DNA from: Modicisalibacter ilicicola DSM 19980
GTDB taxonomy: Bacteria; Pseudomonadota; Gammaproteobacteria; Pseudomonadales; Halomonadaceae
Length of the DNA stretch: 64,000 nt
Reading direction: 5' to 3'
NCBI RefSeq assembly: GCF_900128925.1
Contig: NZ_FQUJ01000002.1
Span: 468,856 to 532,855, forward strand
Of the stretch, positions 45,870-54,183 are shown piece by piece. The notes under the pieces are model-generated. The model did not search any database, had not been told where the DNA came from, and saw only the letters and a program-made list of their open reading frames with translations. The position numbers and the translations under genes are program-made. Positions within the stretch are counted from its first letter, which is position 1, and each line of letters begins with the position of its first letter.

Positions 45870-46457
45870 CTATCCCTCCCGCGGCACCCGGCCCATCAGA
45901 TAGAACTCGGCATTGGGTGGCGTGCCGGTGAGATTGACCAGCCGGTTGGACATGCCGAAGAAGCCGGCGACGGCACCGATGTCCCAGATGTCGTCGAGAG
46001 TAAAGCCCACCTCGAAAAGGCGCCGTTGCCAGGCGTCGTTGAGTTCGCCCTGCTCGGTGCCGATGTAGAGCGCGAAATCGAGCATGACGCGATGACGCTC
46101 GCTGATCGGCGCGGTGCGGTGGTTGATCGCCATCTGGTCGGCAAGCAATGGCTGCTTGCTGTAGATGCGCACCAGGGCGCCGTGGGCGACCACGCAATAG
46201 AGGCAGCGGTTGCGCGCGCTGGTAGCGACCACCACCATCTCCTTCTCGGCCTTGGTCAGGGTGTCGGACTCCCGCTCCATGAGGGCGTCGTGATAGGCGA
46301 AGAAGGCGCGAAACTCGTCGGGGCGGTGGGCCAGCATGAGAAAGACGTTGGGCACGAAGCCGGCCTTCTCCTGCACCGCGAGGATCGTGCTGCGAACATC
46401 CTCGGGCAGTTCCTCGAGGGTCTCGGGGAGGGGGAAACGACTGAGGGAAGCATTCAT
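45870..46457 (-). CDS. Carboxymuconolactone decarboxylase/AhpD-family peroxidase-related protein
   Basis: This protein of 195 residues has the AhpD-like ERESDTLTKAEKEMVVVATS segment followed by RNRCLYCVVAHGALV, a CxxC redox motif with nearby His. The C-terminal GFTLDDIWDIGAVAGFFGMS is typical of peroxidase-related members. ATG 46457 has AGGA upstream; in-frame starts up to 46592 are less likely. It lies beyond the mmsA terminator. Confidence 0.82.
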   Translation of the reverse strand: MNASLSRFPLPETLEELPEDVRSTILAVQEKAGFVPNVFLMLAHRPDEFRAFFAYHDALMERESDTLTKAEKEMVVVATSARNRCLYCVVAHGALVRIYSKQPLLADQMAINHRTAPISERHRVMLDFALYIGTEQGELNDAWQRRLFEVGFTLDDIWDIGAVAGFFGMSNRLVNLTGTPPNAEFYLMGRVPREG

Positions 46458-46543
46458 CGCGAATTCCTGGAAGGTTGTTGTTGTCGAGGTCTCGATCATT
46501 CTAGTTAACGTCAACGTCAATAAATTGTCCAACCCGGCACACG

Positions 46544-46575
46544 AAAAGGCACCGCCATGAACCATGACGGTGCCT
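46544..46575 (-). terminator. Rho-independent terminator after mmsA
   Basis: On the minus strand the arms AGGCACCG and CGGTGCCT pair, ending in TTTT. It lies just past the mmsA stop at 46610 and ahead of the AhpD-like gene. Confidence 0.65.
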
Positions 46576-46609
46576 CGGCTGCTGCTCGGCAAGCGATTAG
46601 TCCCTCGAG

Positions 46610-48109
46610 TCAGCCCATCGAGATCGTGCTGTTGATGCCGCTGGAGACGTTCTCCGGCTCGAACCAGCGCGAGGTGACGGTCTTGGTCTGGGTCCAGAAC
46701 TGGATCGCCTGCTTGCCGTTGGGCCCCAGGTCGCCAAGCTTGGAGGCCCGCGAGCCGGTGAAGCTGAAGTAGGCCACCGGCACCGGAATCGGCACATTGA
46801 TGCCCACCTGGCCGACATCGATGTCGCTCTCGAAACGCCGCCCCACCCAGCCGGAATTGGTGAAGATCGAGGTGCCGTTACCGTTGGGGTTGGCGTTGAT
46901 GAAGGCGATGGCGTCGTCCAGGGTCTCGACCCCCACCACGCACAGCACCGGGCCGAAGATCTCTTCCTTGTAGATGGTCATCTCGGCGGTGACGTCGCTG
47001 AAGATGGTCGGCCCGACGAAGTTGCCGTCCGGATAGCCCTCGACGCTGATGCCGCGACCGTCCAGCGCCAGGGTCGCGCCCTCGGACTCGCCGACGCCGA
47101 TCAGCTTGAGCACCCGGTCCCTGGCCGCCGGCGAGACCAGTGGCCCCAGGTCGGCATCGCGCTGGGTCCCGGGGCCGACCTTCATTTCCCGGGAGCGCTC
47201 GACGATCTCGTCCAGCCACTGGCGTGCCTCGCCCACCAGCACCAGCACCGAGTTGGCCATGCAGCGCTGGCCGGCGGCGCCGAAGGCCGAACCCAGCACG
47301 TTGTTGATCGCCTGGCTGCGGTTGGCGTCGGGCATGATCACGCAATGATTCTTGGCGCCCATCATCGACTGCACGCGCTTGCCGGCGGCGCCCGCCCGCT
47401 CGTAGATATGCGTCCCGATCGGTGTCGAGCCGATGAAGGAGAGCGCCTTGATGTCCGGGTGGTCGCAGATCTGGTTGGCGACGTCCGGTCCACCGTGGAC
47501 CACGTTGAGCACTCCTTCGGGTACCCCGGCCTCATGCGCCAGCTCGACCAGGCGCATGGTCGATGACGGGTCCTGCTCCGAGGGTTTGAGCACGAAGGTG
47601 TTGCCGGTGGCGATGGCCAGCGGAAACATGAAACAAGGCAGCATGATCGGGAAGTTGAAGGCGGTAATGCCGGCGCCGACCCCCAGGGGCTGGTGCAGCG
47701 AGTATACGTTGACGTCGCTGGCGGCGTTCTCGGCGATCTCGCCGAGTTGCAGCGAGGTGATCGAGCAGGCGTGCTCGACCACTTCCAGGCCCCGGCCCAC
47801 CTCGCCCTCGGCGTCCGGCAGCGTCTTGCCGTGCTCCTCGGTGATCAGTGCCGCCAGCTCTTGGGTGTGCTCGCGGATCAGCGCCTGGAAGGCGAGCATG
47901 ATGCGCATGCGCTTGGCAAGGGGCACCTTGCGCCAGGTGGCAAAGGCCTGCCTGGCACTGGCGACGGCACGATCGACCTCCTCGCGCGTGGCGAAGGGGA
48001 CCCGGGCCACCACCTCCTGGGTCGCCGGGTTCACGACGTCGCGCCACTGCTCGGCTTTCGATGGGACGGGTTGGCCGTCGATATAGAGCGCGATTTCTCG
48101 AACTGACAT
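46610..48109 (-). CDS. mmsA: Methylmalonate-semialdehyde dehydrogenase (CoA-acylating)
   Basis: This 499-residue aldehyde dehydrogenase has the start VREIALYIDGQPVPSKAE, TEEHGKTLPDAEGEVGRGLE, and catalytic Cys 283 in GAAGQRCMANSV. INVPIPVPVAYFSFTGS near the C-terminus is typical of CoA-acylating MmsA. It handles valine and inositol breakdown intermediates, giving propionyl-CoA or acetyl-CoA. The ORF is open on the 5' side to 48703 but the true start is ATG 48109, as the longer part overlaps the ADP-ribosylglycohydrolase gene. No mmsB is adjacent. Confidence 0.9.
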   Translation of the reverse strand: MSVREIALYIDGQPVPSKAEQWRDVVNPATQEVVARVPFATREEVDRAVASARQAFATWRKVPLAKRMRIMLAFQALIREHTQELAALITEEHGKTLPDAEGEVGRGLEVVEHACSITSLQLGEIAENAASDVNVYSLHQPLGVGAGITAFNFPIMLPCFMFPLAIATGNTFVLKPSEQDPSSTMRLVELAHEAGVPEGVLNVVHGGPDVANQICDHPDIKALSFIGSTPIGTHIYERAGAAGKRVQSMMGAKNHCVIMPDANRSQAINNVLGSAFGAAGQRCMANSVLVLVGEARQWLDEIVERSREMKVGPGTQRDADLGPLVSPAARDRVLKLIGVGESEGATLALDGRGISVEGYPDGNFVGPTIFSDVTAEMTIYKEEIFGPVLCVVGVETLDDAIAFINANPNGNGTSIFTNSGWVGRRFESDIDVGQVGINVPIPVPVAYFSFTGSRASKLGDLGPNGKQAIQFWTQTKTVTSRWFEPENVSSGINSTISMG

Positions 48110-48218
48110 GGTGGCTGACTCCTTTGAAGATTCTGATTGTTGAATGGATACGGGCGCGTTGAGCCTATCCCTTGAGTCTAGCCGTGGGGGGAAGCGATGG
48201 ACAATCGAGACCAAAGGG

Positions 48219-49367
48219 TCAGGTATCGGGGTAGCATTCGCGCAGTTCGGCGTCGTGGGCGCCGTAACCACGGCCGATGTACACCTTGGGCAGCCACTGC
48301 AGGTCGTGCCCCAGCCGATAGAGCCAGTCGTGCAGTTCGAGCGTGTCGAGCCACTCCCCCGGCAGACCCTGAAGACCGAAACGCAGGCCGAGCAGATTGC
48401 CGGCCAGCAGGCCCGTGCTGTCGCTCTTGCCACCGTGGTTGACCGCCCAGAGCACGCCCTGGCGATAGTCATCGGCACACAGCGCGCACCACAGCGCGAT
48501 GGCCAGCGCCTCCTCCGCGGTTTCCCCCCGACCCAGTGCCTCGATGCCCGCCGGCGTAGGGAGAATACCCTGGGCGTGGAAGTCGAGCACCGTCTCGAGC
48601 AGAAAGCGGAGCTGCGCCTGGCTGCGGGGCAGGGCCTCGCGCTCCTCGGCGCGCTCGATGAAGAAATCGACCCAGGCATTGCTGTCCATGAACGCCAGGG
48701 CATCGGGAATGAGGGACGCCAGCCTTCTCCCGTCGTCGCTCATTCCGTTGACCAGATAGGCGAAGATGCCCGCGGCGAGATAGCCGCACGGATGGCCGTG
48801 GGTGCAGCGAGTCAGTTCGCAGGCCACCGAAAAGGCGCGATCACGATGGTGCAACAGGAAATCTCCCCAGGGGAACAAGCCGATCGGGGCCACGCGCACC
48901 AGGCCATCGCACTGCCTGCTGTTGTTGCGGGCCTCCAGGCCGAAGGCCGGTGCCCCGGCGAGCGCCTCGAGACTGGTCCTGGCCGGGGAGCGCCGGGCAT
49001 GCAGAAGAGGATCGCCGACCAGGCCGATCTGCGTGTCGATGCGGGCATGAACGGGTTGCTCCCCCTGGGTGACCAGCCAGCGAATCAACCCATGATGCAG
49101 GGCAACGATGGGGGCGTAGATCTCGCACTCCTGAATACGCACGTAGGAGCGCAGCATCCCTTCGGCGACGAAGAGCATCATCTGGGTATCGTCCGTGACC
49201 CGCCCCAGGCCGCCATAGGCCGGGGCGAATGTCTCCAAGCCTTCATCGCCGAACTGCTGTTGGATCGTCTGCCAGTCCATGAACTCCAGCGGTGCACCCA
49301 AGGCATCGCCGATGGCCCCCCCGAACAGGCAGGCCTGGGAACGTTCAATCCGTTGCGCATTCTTCAT
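48219..49367 (-). CDS. ADP-ribosylglycohydrolase (DraG-like) family protein with altered metal site
   Basis: This 382-residue protein has the N-terminal CLFGGAIGDALGAPLEFM, the metal motif RVTDDTQMMLFVAEG, the central CTHGHPCGYLAAGIFAYLV, and WAVNHGGKSDSTGLLAGNLL near residue 318. That last motif normally reads GGDxDST/A, where the first Asp binds magnesium; here it is Lys (AAG). The enzyme may be inactive or altered. The family removes ADP-ribose from modified proteins or nucleotides. No ADP-ribosyltransferase gene is seen nearby. Confidence 0.82.
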   Translation of the reverse strand: MKNAQRIERSQACLFGGAIGDALGAPLEFMDWQTIQQQFGDEGLETFAPAYGGLGRVTDDTQMMLFVAEGMLRSYVRIQECEIYAPIVALHHGLIRWLVTQGEQPVHARIDTQIGLVGDPLLHARRSPARTSLEALAGAPAFGLEARNNSRQCDGLVRVAPIGLFPWGDFLLHHRDRAFSVACELTRCTHGHPCGYLAAGIFAYLVNGMSDDGRRLASLIPDALAFMDSNAWVDFFIERAEEREALPRSQAQLRFLLETVLDFHAQGILPTPAGIEALGRGETAEEALAIALWCALCADDYRQGVLWAVNHGGKSDSTGLLAGNLLGLRFGLQGLPGEWLDTLELHDWLYRLGHDLQWLPKVYIGRGYGAHDAELRECYPDT

Positions 49368-49554
49368 GACTTCCTCCCTGACCGGCCCTCACCTTCTGTT
49401 TCCAGGCTAGGAAGGAGCATACGGTATTTGAAAGCCTGTTCGATGCCATGACATCGTATCCGTTCAGTAGAACATGACAGTGAAAAGCATTCGATAACGA
49501 TTGTTTTAATGAAAGAATGTCCTGCCAACCACCATCGTGCAGCGAGGCACTGAA

Positions 49555-50463
49555 ATGGCTCGATTCGGCGTGACCGTGTTCGGCGGCACCGGCTTTCTTG
49601 GCCGCGCCATCGTTCGGCGGCTGACAAGCAACGGCCTTGCGGTAAGGGTCGCGGCGCGCCATCCGGATGCCGCGGGCTTTCCCGAGACGGCCAGCGCCAT
49701 CGAAGTCATGCCGGTCGACGTGCGCGACGAGGCGCAGGTGGCGCGAGCCCTCGAGGGCGTGGATGCGGCGATCAACGTCGTCAGCCTGTATGTCGAGCGA
49801 CGCGATGTAAGCTTCGACACCATTCACGTCGGGGCCGCCGAGCGCATCGCGCGGCTGGCGGCCCAGGCCAATGTGAAGCGCCTGGTGCATGTCTCCGGCA
49901 TCGGGGTCAGCACCGACTCATCCTCGTCCTACGTTCGCGCTCGCGCCCGGGGCGAGCAGGCCGTGAGAAGGGCCTTTCCCGAGGCGACCATTCTGCGTCC
50001 CAGCGTGCTGTTCGGCCCGCGTGGCGCCTTTCTTGGCAGCCTGGAGGCCGTCACTCGGCTCCCGGTGATTCCCCTGTTCGGCACAGGCAAGACCCGACTG
50101 CAACCCGTGCATGTCGAGGACGTCGCCGCGGCGGTGAAAAGGGCCCTGGAAACATCCTCAGCCAGGGGGCGTGTGTTCGAGCTTGGCGGCGCAGGGGCTT
50201 ATCGCTACCGGGACATTCTCCGCGCCGTGCTGAAAAGCAACGGTCGTCATCGACCGTTGTTGCCCGTGCCGTTCGCTGTCTGGAAACTGCTTGCCGTACT
50301 ACTGTCGCTGCTGCCGAACCCACCGCTGACCCGGGATCAGATCATCCTGATGCAGGAGGACAACGTCGTGAGCGACGGAGCCAACACCTTCAAGGATTTC
50401 GGCATCGAGCCGTGCAGCCTTGCAACGATGCTGCCTCCGCTGGTCGACACGTCATGTCGGTGA
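49555..50463 (+). CDS. NAD(P)-binding epimerase-like protein (NDUFA9-type)
   Basis: This 302-residue protein of the atypical SDR class starts ARFGVTVFGGTGFLGRAIVR, with VKRLVHVSGIGVSTDS and the membrane-side PEATILRPSVLFGPRG. The middle of the C-terminal part, LPVPFAVWKLLAVLLSLLPN, is hydrophobic. Similarity is to complex I NDUFA9-like proteins, whose bacterial role is not settled. ATG 49555 has GAGG upstream. Confidence 0.75.
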   Translation: MARFGVTVFGGTGFLGRAIVRRLTSNGLAVRVAARHPDAAGFPETASAIEVMPVDVRDEAQVARALEGVDAAINVVSLYVERRDVSFDTIHVGAAERIARLAAQANVKRLVHVSGIGVSTDSSSSYVRARARGEQAVRRAFPEATILRPSVLFGPRGAFLGSLEAVTRLPVIPLFGTGKTRLQPVHVEDVAAAVKRALETSSARGRVFELGGAGAYRYRDILRAVLKSNGRHRPLLPVPFAVWKLLAVLLSLLPNPPLTRDQIILMQEDNVVSDGANTFKDFGIEPCSLATMLPPLVDTSCR

Positions 50464-50559
50464 AGCGAGCGCGGCATCTTCCATCCGTTCTTTGCAGCGG
50501 TTCGTCACTCGGGCACCATAGATCGCCAGCCGTTCCAGCGTTGCCGTCAAGGAATCATC

Positions 50560-53500
50560 ATGCCGTCTGCCAGCACCTCCCCTCTCCAGCCCGGCTTCAT
50601 GGTCATCCACGGCAATCGCCTGGAAGACCTGCGCGGCGTGGCGGTGGAGTGGATGAAGCGTCACCCGCTGGCGCCCCTGGAGAACGAGACGATCCTGGTG
50701 CAGAGCAACGGCATCAGTCAGTGGATGAAACTGGCCCTGGCCGCGAACGCGGACGATACCGGGTCGGGCGGCATGGGCATTGCCGCGGCGCTGGACGTGA
50801 CCCTGCCGGCGCGTTTCCTGTGGCAGTCCTATCGTACGGTGCTCACGCATTGCGAGAACGATCCCAATGCCGTACCGGCCACTTCGCCCTTCGACAAGTC
50901 GCGACTGACCTGGCGGTTGCTGCGCCTGCTGCCGGAACTGCTCGAAGAGGGCACCTTCGCCCCTCTCAAGCAGTTTCTGGAAGATGACGACGATCTGCGC
51001 AAGCATCATCAGCTCGCCGAGCGCCTGGCCGACCTGTTCGACCAGTACCAGGTCTATCGCGCCGACTGGCTGGAGGCCTGGGGGCGCGGCGAGGACGTGC
51101 TGATCGGCGCCCACGGTGACGCCACCCCGCTGGACGAGGGCCAGTGCTGGCAGCCCGCCCTGTGGCGCGCCCTGCGCGAGGACGTCGGCCGCGAGGCCAT
51201 CGATTCCAGCCGCGCCATGGTGCACCAGCGCTTCCTCGCCGCTGCCAAGCATCTGACGCCGGATAATCGTCCTCCCGGCTTACCACGACGCATCCTGGTG
51301 TTCGGCATCTCCTCGCTGCCCCAGCAGGCCCTCGAAGCCCTGGCCGCCCTCGCCGCCTGCTGCCAGGTGGTGTTGTGCGTGCATAACCCTTGCCGGCATT
51401 ACTGGGCCGACATCATCGAACACCGCGATCTGCTGCGCGCGCGTCGCTACCGTCAATCACGCAAGGCTGGCATGCCCGAGCGGCTCGATATCCTGGGTGA
51501 CGGCGAGGGCGAGGCCGATCTGCATCTGCATGCCCAGCCGCTGCTCGCTGCCTGGGGCAAGCAGGGTCGCGACTACCTGCGCCTGCTCGACGAGCACGAC
51601 GAACGCCACCAGTACGAAAGCCTGTTCGCCGCCGAATCGCTGCGCATCGACCTCTTCGAGCCGCACGGGGGCGATTGCCTGCTCCACCAGTTGCAGGACG
51701 ACATCCGTGAGTTGCGTCCGCTGCCCGAGACCCGGGATCACTGGCCGGCGGTGGCCTGCGAACAGGACGATTCCATCGTCTTCCACGTCGCCCACGGCCC
51801 CCAGCGTGAAGTCGAGATCCTCCACGACCAGCTACTTGCCGCCTTCAGCGCCGACCCGGAACTGCGTCCTCGCGACATCATCGTCATGGTGCCGGACATC
51901 GATCGCTATGCGCCGCACATCCAGGCGGTGTTCGGCCAGTTCGGGAGAGACCAGCGTGACCGCGACGACCCACGCCATATCCCTTTCACGCTCTCGGATC
52001 AGGGCCGGCGTCATCGCCTGCCCCTGCTGATCGCCCTGGAAAAATTGCTGCGCCTGCCGGAGCTGCGCCTGTCGGTGAGCGACCTGCTCGATCTATTGGA
52101 AGTGCCGGCACTGCGCGCGCGCTTCGGCATCGAGGAAGATCATCTGCCGACCCTGCACCGCTGGATACAGGGGGCGGGCATTCGCTGGGGCCTGAACGCC
52201 GATCAGCGTGCGAGCCTCGACCTGCCCGGCGGCCTGGAACAGAACACCTGGCGTTTCGGCCTGCGCCGGCTGCTGCTGGGGTATGCCGTGGGGGATGCCA
52301 CCGAGGGCGCCTGGCAGGGCATCGAACCCTTCGATGACATCGGCGGCCTGGAGGCGCAACTCGCCGGCCCATTGTCGGCCCTGCTCGACACCCTGGAACG
52401 CCAATGGCACGCCCTGCACGAGGAGACCGACGCCAATGATTGGGTCAGACGACTGCGCCGGTTGCTCGAGGAGTGCTTCCGCGCCGAGGCGGCCGAGGAC
52501 AGCCTGATGCTCGCGCAGCTCGAACAGGCCCTGCAAGCCTGGCAGGAGAGCACCGAGGAAGCCGGCCTGACCCGCGACCTGCCGCTATCCATCGTGCGCG
52601 AACACTGGCTTGCCCAGGTCGACGAGCAGGGGCTGTCCCAGCGTTTCCTGGCCGGGGCGGTCAACTTCGCCACCCTGATGCCGATGCGCGCGATCCCCTT
52701 CAAGCACGTCTGCCTGTTAGGCATGAACGACGGCGACTACCCACGCAGCCATCCGCCGCTGGATTTCGATCTGATGGGCAACGACTACCGCCCGGGGGAC
52801 CGCTCCCGCCGCGAGGACGACCGTTACCTGTTCCTCGAGGCGCTGCTCTCCGCCCGTCGACAGCTCTATATCAGCTGGGTCGGCCGCAGCATCGTCGACA
52901 ACGGCGAGCGGCCGCCCTCGGTGCTGGTCGGCCAGCTGCGCGATCATCTCGCCGCGGGCTGGCGGCTAGCCGATCATGAGGGCGACGATGGGGGCCCGGC
53001 CCTGCTGAAGGCGCTGACCAGCGTGCATCCGCTGCAACCCTTCAGCCGCACCTATTTCCCGACACAGCAACAGTTCGCCGAGCGCAGCGTGCCCGACCGA
53101 CGACTGATCACCCATGCCCAGGAATGGCGCGAGGTGCATTCCGACACTCGATCTGCCCCGGGCATCGGCGAACTCGGTGAATTCCTGCAGGACACACCCT
53201 TGACCCTGAATCAGCTGGGGAATTTTTTGCGCGACCCGGCCAAGGCGTTCTTCAATACCCGCCTCCGGGTCTTCTTCGAGCAGGAAGACGTCACCAGCCT
53301 CGATCAGGAGCCCTTCACCCTGGATGGCCTGGAAAACTGGCAACTGCAGGACACCCTGATACAGGCCCAGCGCCGCGCCGTGGAGGAAGGTCTTTCTCGG
53401 GAAGCCGCCATGCACGACACCCTGGAACGCTTGCAGGGCCAGGGCGTGCTGGCGATGGGCGCCTTCGGCGAGCGCATGCGCCGGGCCCTGGTCGAACCCA

Positions 53501-54183
53501 TGGACGACCTGTTCGCGGCCTATCGCGAGGCGCTGGAGCAATGGCCCCAGGCCATCGACGAGCCGGCACCGGTACGCCTGGCGTTTTTCGATAAAGAGCT
53601 AGCCGGCACACCGGCGCTGGAAGACTGGCTGGACAACCTGCGCACCAACGACGAGGGCCAACGCTGCCGCTTGCTGCTCACCAGCAGCAGCCTGATCCGC
53701 CAGGGCAGCGGGCGCGGCCAGTACCAGTGGCACCATCTATTGCGCCCCTGGGTGGCGCATCTTGCCGGCCATCTCGACGACATGCCACTGACTACCCAAG
53801 TGCTCTCCAAGGCCGGGCATGTGACGCTGCCACCGCTGGAACCGGAGACCGCCCGCGCCCATCTGCGCGAGCTGATCGCCGCCTGGCAACTGGGCATGCG
53901 CACGCCGTTGCCGTTGGCAACAGCCACCGCCTTCGCCTGGCTGGGCAAGGAGGGCACGCCGGAGAACGGAATGGACAGCGACGCCTGGAAGGCCGCCGCC
54001 GGCGCCTACGAAGGCGACGGCTTCAATGCCGGCGAGGTCGGCCGCAATCCCTATCTGGCGCACCGCTGGCCGAGCTTCGCCGTGCTGTTCGACGCCCACC
54101 GGGGGACACCTGACGACTTCGCCTCGCTGACCGAGCGCTTGCTGGCGCCGGTCTATCGAGCGGTCAAGGGAGGCGGCCAATGA
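50560..54183 (+). CDS. recC: Exodeoxyribonuclease V gamma subunit RecC
   Basis: This 1207-residue protein has LVQSNGISQWMKLALA at the N-terminus and LMPMRAIPFKHVCLLGMNDG around residue 710, the best RecC landmarks. LTLNQLGNFLRDPAKAFFNT lies near 885. RecC holds the split DNA strands and recognises Chi in the RecBCD complex. AAGGA precedes ATG 50560. The end overlaps recB by ATGA; the order recC-recB-recD without ptrA is that of many pseudomonads and halomonads. Confidence 0.93.
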   Translation: MPSASTSPLQPGFMVIHGNRLEDLRGVAVEWMKRHPLAPLENETILVQSNGISQWMKLALAANADDTGSGGMGIAAALDVTLPARFLWQSYRTVLTHCENDPNAVPATSPFDKSRLTWRLLRLLPELLEEGTFAPLKQFLEDDDDLRKHHQLAERLADLFDQYQVYRADWLEAWGRGEDVLIGAHGDATPLDEGQCWQPALWRALREDVGREAIDSSRAMVHQRFLAAAKHLTPDNRPPGLPRRILVFGISSLPQQALEALAALAACCQVVLCVHNPCRHYWADIIEHRDLLRARRYRQSRKAGMPERLDILGDGEGEADLHLHAQPLLAAWGKQGRDYLRLLDEHDERHQYESLFAAESLRIDLFEPHGGDCLLHQLQDDIRELRPLPETRDHWPAVACEQDDSIVFHVAHGPQREVEILHDQLLAAFSADPELRPRDIIVMVPDIDRYAPHIQAVFGQFGRDQRDRDDPRHIPFTLSDQGRRHRLPLLIALEKLLRLPELRLSVSDLLDLLEVPALRARFGIEEDHLPTLHRWIQGAGIRWGLNADQRASLDLPGGLEQNTWRFGLRRLLLGYAVGDATEGAWQGIEPFDDIGGLEAQLAGPLSALLDTLERQWHALHEETDANDWVRRLRRLLEECFRAEAAEDSLMLAQLEQALQAWQESTEEAGLTRDLPLSIVREHWLAQVDEQGLSQRFLAGAVNFATLMPMRAIPFKHVCLLGMNDGDYPRSHPPLDFDLMGNDYRPGDRSRREDDRYLFLEALLSARRQLYISWVGRSIVDNGERPPSVLVGQLRDHLAAGWRLADHEGDDGGPALLKALTSVHPLQPFSRTYFPTQQQFAERSVPDRRLITHAQEWREVHSDTRSAPGIGELGEFLQDTPLTLNQLGNFLRDPAKAFFNTRLRVFFEQEDVTSLDQEPFTLDGLENWQLQDTLIQAQRRAVEEGLSREAAMHDTLERLQGQGVLAMGAFGERMRRALVEPMDDLFAAYREALEQWPQAIDEPAPVRLAFFDKELAGTPALEDWLDNLRTNDEGQRCRLLLTSSSLIRQGSGRGQYQWHHLLRPWVAHLAGHLDDMPLTTQVLSKAGHVTLPPLEPETARAHLRELIAAWQLGMRTPLPLATATAFAWLGKEGTPENGMDSDAWKAAAGAYEGDGFNAGEVGRNPYLAHRWPSFAVLFDAHRGTPDDFASLTERLLAPVYRAVKGGGQ

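Noticed and set aside
46610-48703. Extension of the mmsA frame to 697 codons
   Set aside because: The extra N-terminal part overlaps the ADP-ribosylglycohydrolase gene and has Arg/Ser/Pro-rich shadow composition. ATG 48109 gives the standard MmsA N-terminus.
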